Below are positions 21,542 through 23,873 of a stretch of DNA of 23,873 bases, piece after piece. Position 1 is the first letter of the stretch, and each line of letters starts with the position of its first letter. The DNA is from Chloroflexota bacterium (GTDB lineage Bacteria > Chloroflexota > Dormibacteria > CF-121): contig VBEQ01000141.1 of NCBI GenBank assembly GCA_005881235.1, positions 1 to 23,873 on the forward strand, read 5' to 3'. The notes beneath the pieces were generated by a model. It was not told the origin of the DNA. It searched no databases and was given only the letters and a program-made list of their open reading frames with translations. A program made the position numbers and the translations under genes.

Positions 21542-21859
21542 TCAGGCAGCCTGGGCGATGGTGGCGTGGAGCGCGGCGCGCAGCGCGAGGCGACGGTGCA
21601 CCTCGACCACGAGCGCGGCCGGCGTCATTGCGGTCGGAATCCTGAGCACCTGGGCGTTCTGCGCCGGGTAGGCGAACATCGCCAGCTCGCAGAGGACGAT
21701 GACGTCGGGGTCGATCATCGAGCTGTCGAACGCCTCGAGGAAGCTCTCCGCCTGTACGACCTGGTACCCGCCGGCGGCCAGCGCGTCGCGATAGAGCAGC
21801 CCACCATCGGGATCATCCGCGATGAGCAGGATCCGCGCCACGCCGTTGGGGGCATTCAT
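21542..21859 (-). CDS. Truncated receiver-like protein lacking the phospho-Asp
   Basis: 105 residues resembling the first and last parts of a response-regulator receiver. RILLIADDPDGGLLYRDAL (9-27) carries the acidic pair Asp15-Asp16, GYQVVQAES is strand 2, and PDVIVLCELAMF (51-62) is strand 3. The phosphorylated Asp that should end strand 3 is Cys57. The region between strands 3 and 5 is shortened, and the conserved Lys before Pro80 is Thr79. It cannot be phosphorylated in the normal way. It may be a pseudo-receiver that works by protein-protein contact, or a Cys-based sensor. It is not joined to an output domain. The DUF2231 gene is 36 bases downstream and may be co-transcribed. Confidence 0.6.
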   Translation of the reverse strand: MNAPNGVARILLIADDPDGGLLYRDALAAGGYQVVQAESFLEAFDSSMIDPDVIVLCELAMFAYPAQNAQVLRIPTAMTPAALVVEVHRRLALRAALHATIAQAA

Positions 21860-21957
21860 GTCATGACATCATCCACGTCGATGGCGGCGACCTGTTAGGC
21901 CATTCGGCCTACTGCGGTCGTCCGATTGGCGCCCTCCAGGAAAGAGATGCTTGAAGC

Positions 21958-22644
21958 CTATTCGCGCACCGCCTTGAAGACGATCTGGTAGGAGAAATCC
22001 ACTCCATCAATCTGCCAGGCATAGCATCCTGGACTCTGCACGTACGTCCCACCCGGGGCTGTGCGGTATCCGTCGGGATATTCGTTAATCGTTGGGCCGG
22101 GCGGGATGATGAGGTGTCCAATCACTGCCCCTTCGCCAAATGCCACTCGGCCCGGACCGTCGATCCTGGCACCTCGGACCAGCACAGGACCGGCGTAGCT
22201 GGGCAGCACAAACCAGAGAGTCTTGAAGTAATACCATGCGTCCGACTCCCAGTCGACGTGCGCGACCCCATGCAATCTGTCGCCCTCTGCCGCGATCAAA
22301 GGCTGAACCTGTCCCGTCCCCAGCGCGATGCCGGCAAAGCCCTGCGTATCCACCGGGTGACCTGCCGTCGTCGGGCAGGGATCAGTCGACTGGACGCTCG
22401 GTAGGCGAAGCGGGCGGAGCAGCGTCTTTGGCAGTGCCTCGCTACAGGTTCCTTGTTCTCCCGGAGGACAGCTGCACACCGATCCCTCGAGCCGGCACGC
22501 TTGCCTGTAGTCCGTCGGGGTCGGCAGCGGGAACGCTGTGGAAACAACGGTTGATGTTGGTCGAGAACTCGGTCGGTTGGCAAGGCTCTCGGGCGTGCAT
22601 GCGCACAGGGATACAAGGATGAGTGCGGCTGCGCGAAACGCCAT
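21958..22644 (-). CDS. Putative lipoprotein of unknown function
   Basis: 228 residues from ATG 22644. The N-terminus is a lipoprotein signal with lipobox LCAC (Cys16), followed by a Ser/Thr/Pro-rich linker (PSSRPTSTVVSTAFPLPTPT). A cysteine cluster comes next (CRLEGSVCSCPPGEQGTC, about residues 49-66), suggesting disulphide bonding outside the cell. The remainder is mixed beta, with WYYFKTLWFVLP, VLVRGARIDGPGRVAFGEG and a C-terminal DFSYQIVFKAV. No family is recognised. The frame extends far upstream to 23187, but that part is antisense-like and lies over the MFS gene. It is 59 bases downstream of the MFS transporter gene on the same strand. The ribosome binding site is weak (GGTAG). Confidence 0.7.
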   Translation of the reverse strand: MAFRAAALILVSLCACTPESLANRPSSRPTSTVVSTAFPLPTPTDYRQACRLEGSVCSCPPGEQGTCSEALPKTLLRPLRLPSVQSTDPCPTTAGHPVDTQGFAGIALGTGQVQPLIAAEGDRLHGVAHVDWESDAWYYFKTLWFVLPSYAGPVLVRGARIDGPGRVAFGEGAVIGHLIIPPGPTINEYPDGYRTAPGGTYVQSPGCYAWQIDGVDFSYQIVFKAVRE

Positions 22645-22703
22645 CTGTTGTCTACCGCTTTGTCTAACAATTCGAACCGTCGGCGGTTCCACGCCAGACA
22701 CTC

Positions 22704-23873
22704 CTAGCGGACGCCGCGAATGCGGCTGACCATCACGGTTCCGAGGATGAACCACAGCGCCGCACTCCCGAAGATGAAGCGAAACCCGAGGTCGTTGCCA
22801 CTGGATACGCCGAGCAGCTGGTGACCCGGCTCGTTCAAGAAATGGAGGAACCCGGCGAGGATCGCGGGCGCCAGCACCTGGGGGAGGGTGAACGACACGT
22901 GCCACAACGCCATGTCTCGTCCCGCCGCCTCCTCGCGATTGGGCAGCACGTCGCAGGCGAGCGCCCAATCGACGGCGTAGTAGGCGCCGTAGCCGATGCC
23001 GTAGAGGATGCCGAGGACGTAGAGCAGGGACAGCGAGCGGACGAGGCCGAAGAGCAGGACCGAAACGACCACGGCCTGCATGGCGCTCGAGATGTAGACG
23101 AACAGCTTGCGCCGGCCGGTCCGGTCGGAGAGTACGCCGCCGATCATCGAGGGGATGATGGCGCCGGCGATCACCGCCAGCAGCCAAAAGGCACTGGCAG
23201 CGCCAGCATCGGGCGTGCGCACGACGTCGCGGAAGTAGAGCTCCATGAAGGGAAGGATCGAGAAGATGCCCAGCGTCACCAATGCGCGGGTGGCGAACGT
23301 CCAGAAGAAGTCGTTGGACCGGAACGCCTGGAAGAAGGCCATCAATGCCGGAAGCTGCCGCGCCGCGAGCACGGTGACAACTCCGCTCGCCACGAAGACC
23401 GCGGCAATGGGCCAGAGCCAGGCGCCAAGCGGGGCGAGAAGGATCGCGAACAGGGCGATGAGCGCGACCAGAAAGGCGGCGATACAGATAATGACCCCCA
23501 GCCGGACTGTCTCAAACGCTCGCCTGGCACTAAAGCGCCGCTCGCGTGGGCCGACAGGCCCGCCTCGGTCGCGGGGGAGGGGAGGGTGGGGGTTCTCCTT
23601 GACCGCGATCACGGTGATGAGCAGTGTGATCGCGAGGATGATGGCGACCACGCCGTAGCCGGCGAGTAACCCGGCGCGAGTATCGCCGTAGAGCTTGAAG
23701 GTCAATCCCACAAGACCGACACCGACCACGGTCCCCAGCTGGTTCATGGTGCCGAGCAAGCCGGAGGCGCGGCCCCGATCCTCGGCGCGCACGACGTCCG
23801 GGATGACACCGGTGTAGGCGGCTCCCGCCGCATTGTTGCTCAGCTGCACGAGGAGGTAGGCGGCGATGAACGT
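22704..23873 (-). CDS. MFS transporter, 5' end outside the window
   Basis: The frame is open to the window edge, so the N-terminal helices are missing; 389 codons are present. Eight or nine helices are visible. SDRTGRRKLFVY is the motif A-like loop between helices of the C-terminal half, and PNREEAAGRDMALWH is a related inter-domain loop. The visible start VQLSNNAAGAAYTGVIPDVV and RGRASGLLGTMNQLG fit the fourth and fifth helices of a sugar- or metabolite-type MFS protein such as the GPH/SLC45-like group. The central cytoplasmic loop includes KENPHPPLPRDRGGPVGPRE, encoded by a copy of the dispersed G-rich repeat. No substrate can be named. Confidence 0.8.
   Translation of the reverse strand, partial: TFIAAYLLVQLSNNAAGAAYTGVIPDVVRAEDRGRASGLLGTMNQLGTVVGVGLVGLTFKLYGDTRAGLLAGYGVVAIILAITLLITVIAVKENPHPPLPRDRGGPVGPRERRFSARRAFETVRLGVIICIAAFLVALIALFAILLAPLGAWLWPIAAVFVASGVVTVLAARQLPALMAFFQAFRSNDFFWTFATRALVTLGIFSILPFMELYFRDVVRTPDAGAASAFWLLAVIAGAIIPSMIGGVLSDRTGRRKLFVYISSAMQAVVVSVLLFGLVRSLSLLYVLGILYGIGYGAYYAVDWALACDVLPNREEAAGRDMALWHVSFTLPQVLAPAILAGFLHFLNEPGHQLLGVSSGNDLGFRFIFGSAALWFILGTVMVSRIRGVR
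23570..23594. repeat. G-rich dispersed repeat, copy 5, inside a coding region
   Basis: CGCGGGGGAGGGGAGGGTGG followed by GGG matches the right half of copies 2 and 3. It lies within the central loop of the MFS gene and keeps the frame open, adding a Pro/Arg/Gly-rich stretch. Confidence 0.6.

Noticed and set aside
22674..22689. GAACCG-TCGG-CGGTTC hairpin between the MFS and lipoprotein genes
   Set aside because: Only a 6-bp stem, and no T run on the minus strand, so it is not supported as a terminator.
22645..23187. N-terminal extension of the lipoprotein gene
   Set aside because: It lies antisense/out of frame over the MFS gene; the lipoprotein signal begins cleanly at ATG 22644.
1..23873. 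Mobile elements, CRISPR arrays, tRNA or rRNA genes
   Set aside because: No transposase, integrase, evenly spaced direct repeats, cloverleaf or rRNA sequence was recognised by reading; a covariance-model tRNA search would be decisive.

Overview
This is a 23.9 kb stretch of a GC-rich chromosome from a free-living, probably soil or groundwater bacterium. Pointers to lifestyle and lineage are three lipoproteins with lipobox signals, two luciferase-like (LLM) oxidoreductases of the kind that often use coenzyme F420, a short Flp-type pilin, cold-shock proteins and a cysteine-bearing SufR-like regulator. This mix fits Chloroflexota / Ca. Dormibacterota or deep actinobacterial relatives best. That placement is an inference; there is no rRNA gene here. 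I saw no tRNA, rRNA, CRISPR array, transposase, integrase or phage gene.

Layout. 1-2016 (minus): two lipoproteins, an Asp-box/BNR-type repeat protein cut by the window edge and a beta-propeller. 2067-4308 (minus): UDP-glucuronate decarboxylase and UDP-glucose dehydrogenase, a two-gene route to UDP-xylose. Divergent from these is an epimerase-fold protein lacking the usual YxxxK dyad (4414-5385). 5437-6690: two cold-shock genes, on opposite strands, around a DUF2269 membrane protein that is bracketed by two copies of a G-rich dispersed repeat. 6750-9488: a large membrane PAS-GGDEF-EAL protein with altered catalytic motifs. 9582-10495: a RibD/DHFR-like protein and the Flp pilin. 10544-12374 (minus): a DHA2-type exporter and a stand-alone histidine-kinase phosphoacceptor domain. 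12514-12876: a GYD-domain protein. 12916-15496: an LLM protein, and divergent from it a second LLM protein overlapping a class I glutamine amidotransferase.

The most striking region is 15486-20738 on the minus strand. Seven genes overlap or sit within 13 bases of each other, in the order SufR-like regulator, DUF2231-Rieske membrane protein, GTP cyclohydrolase I (FolE), 6-pyruvoyl/6-carboxy-tetrahydropterin synthase, SAM methyltransferase, GT4 glycosyltransferase, SDR reductase. GTP cyclohydrolase plus PTPS-like enzyme plus SDR reductase is the logic of tetrahydrobiopterin synthesis. The added methyltransferase and glycosyltransferase suggest a methylated and/or glycosylated tetrahydropterin cofactor, with a membrane Rieske protein as a possible redox partner and a possible Fe-S-sensing regulator at the head. 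The pathway is my inference from gene content and packing; the families are read directly from motifs.

Divergent from this operon is a small protein (57 aa) with a CC-H-HCC cysteine/histidine pattern, a strong ribosome binding site and a promoter-like sequence. Beyond it (minus) lie a DUF2231 membrane protein, a truncated receiver-like protein with Cys at the phospho-Asp position, a lipoprotein, and an MFS transporter that runs off the window end.
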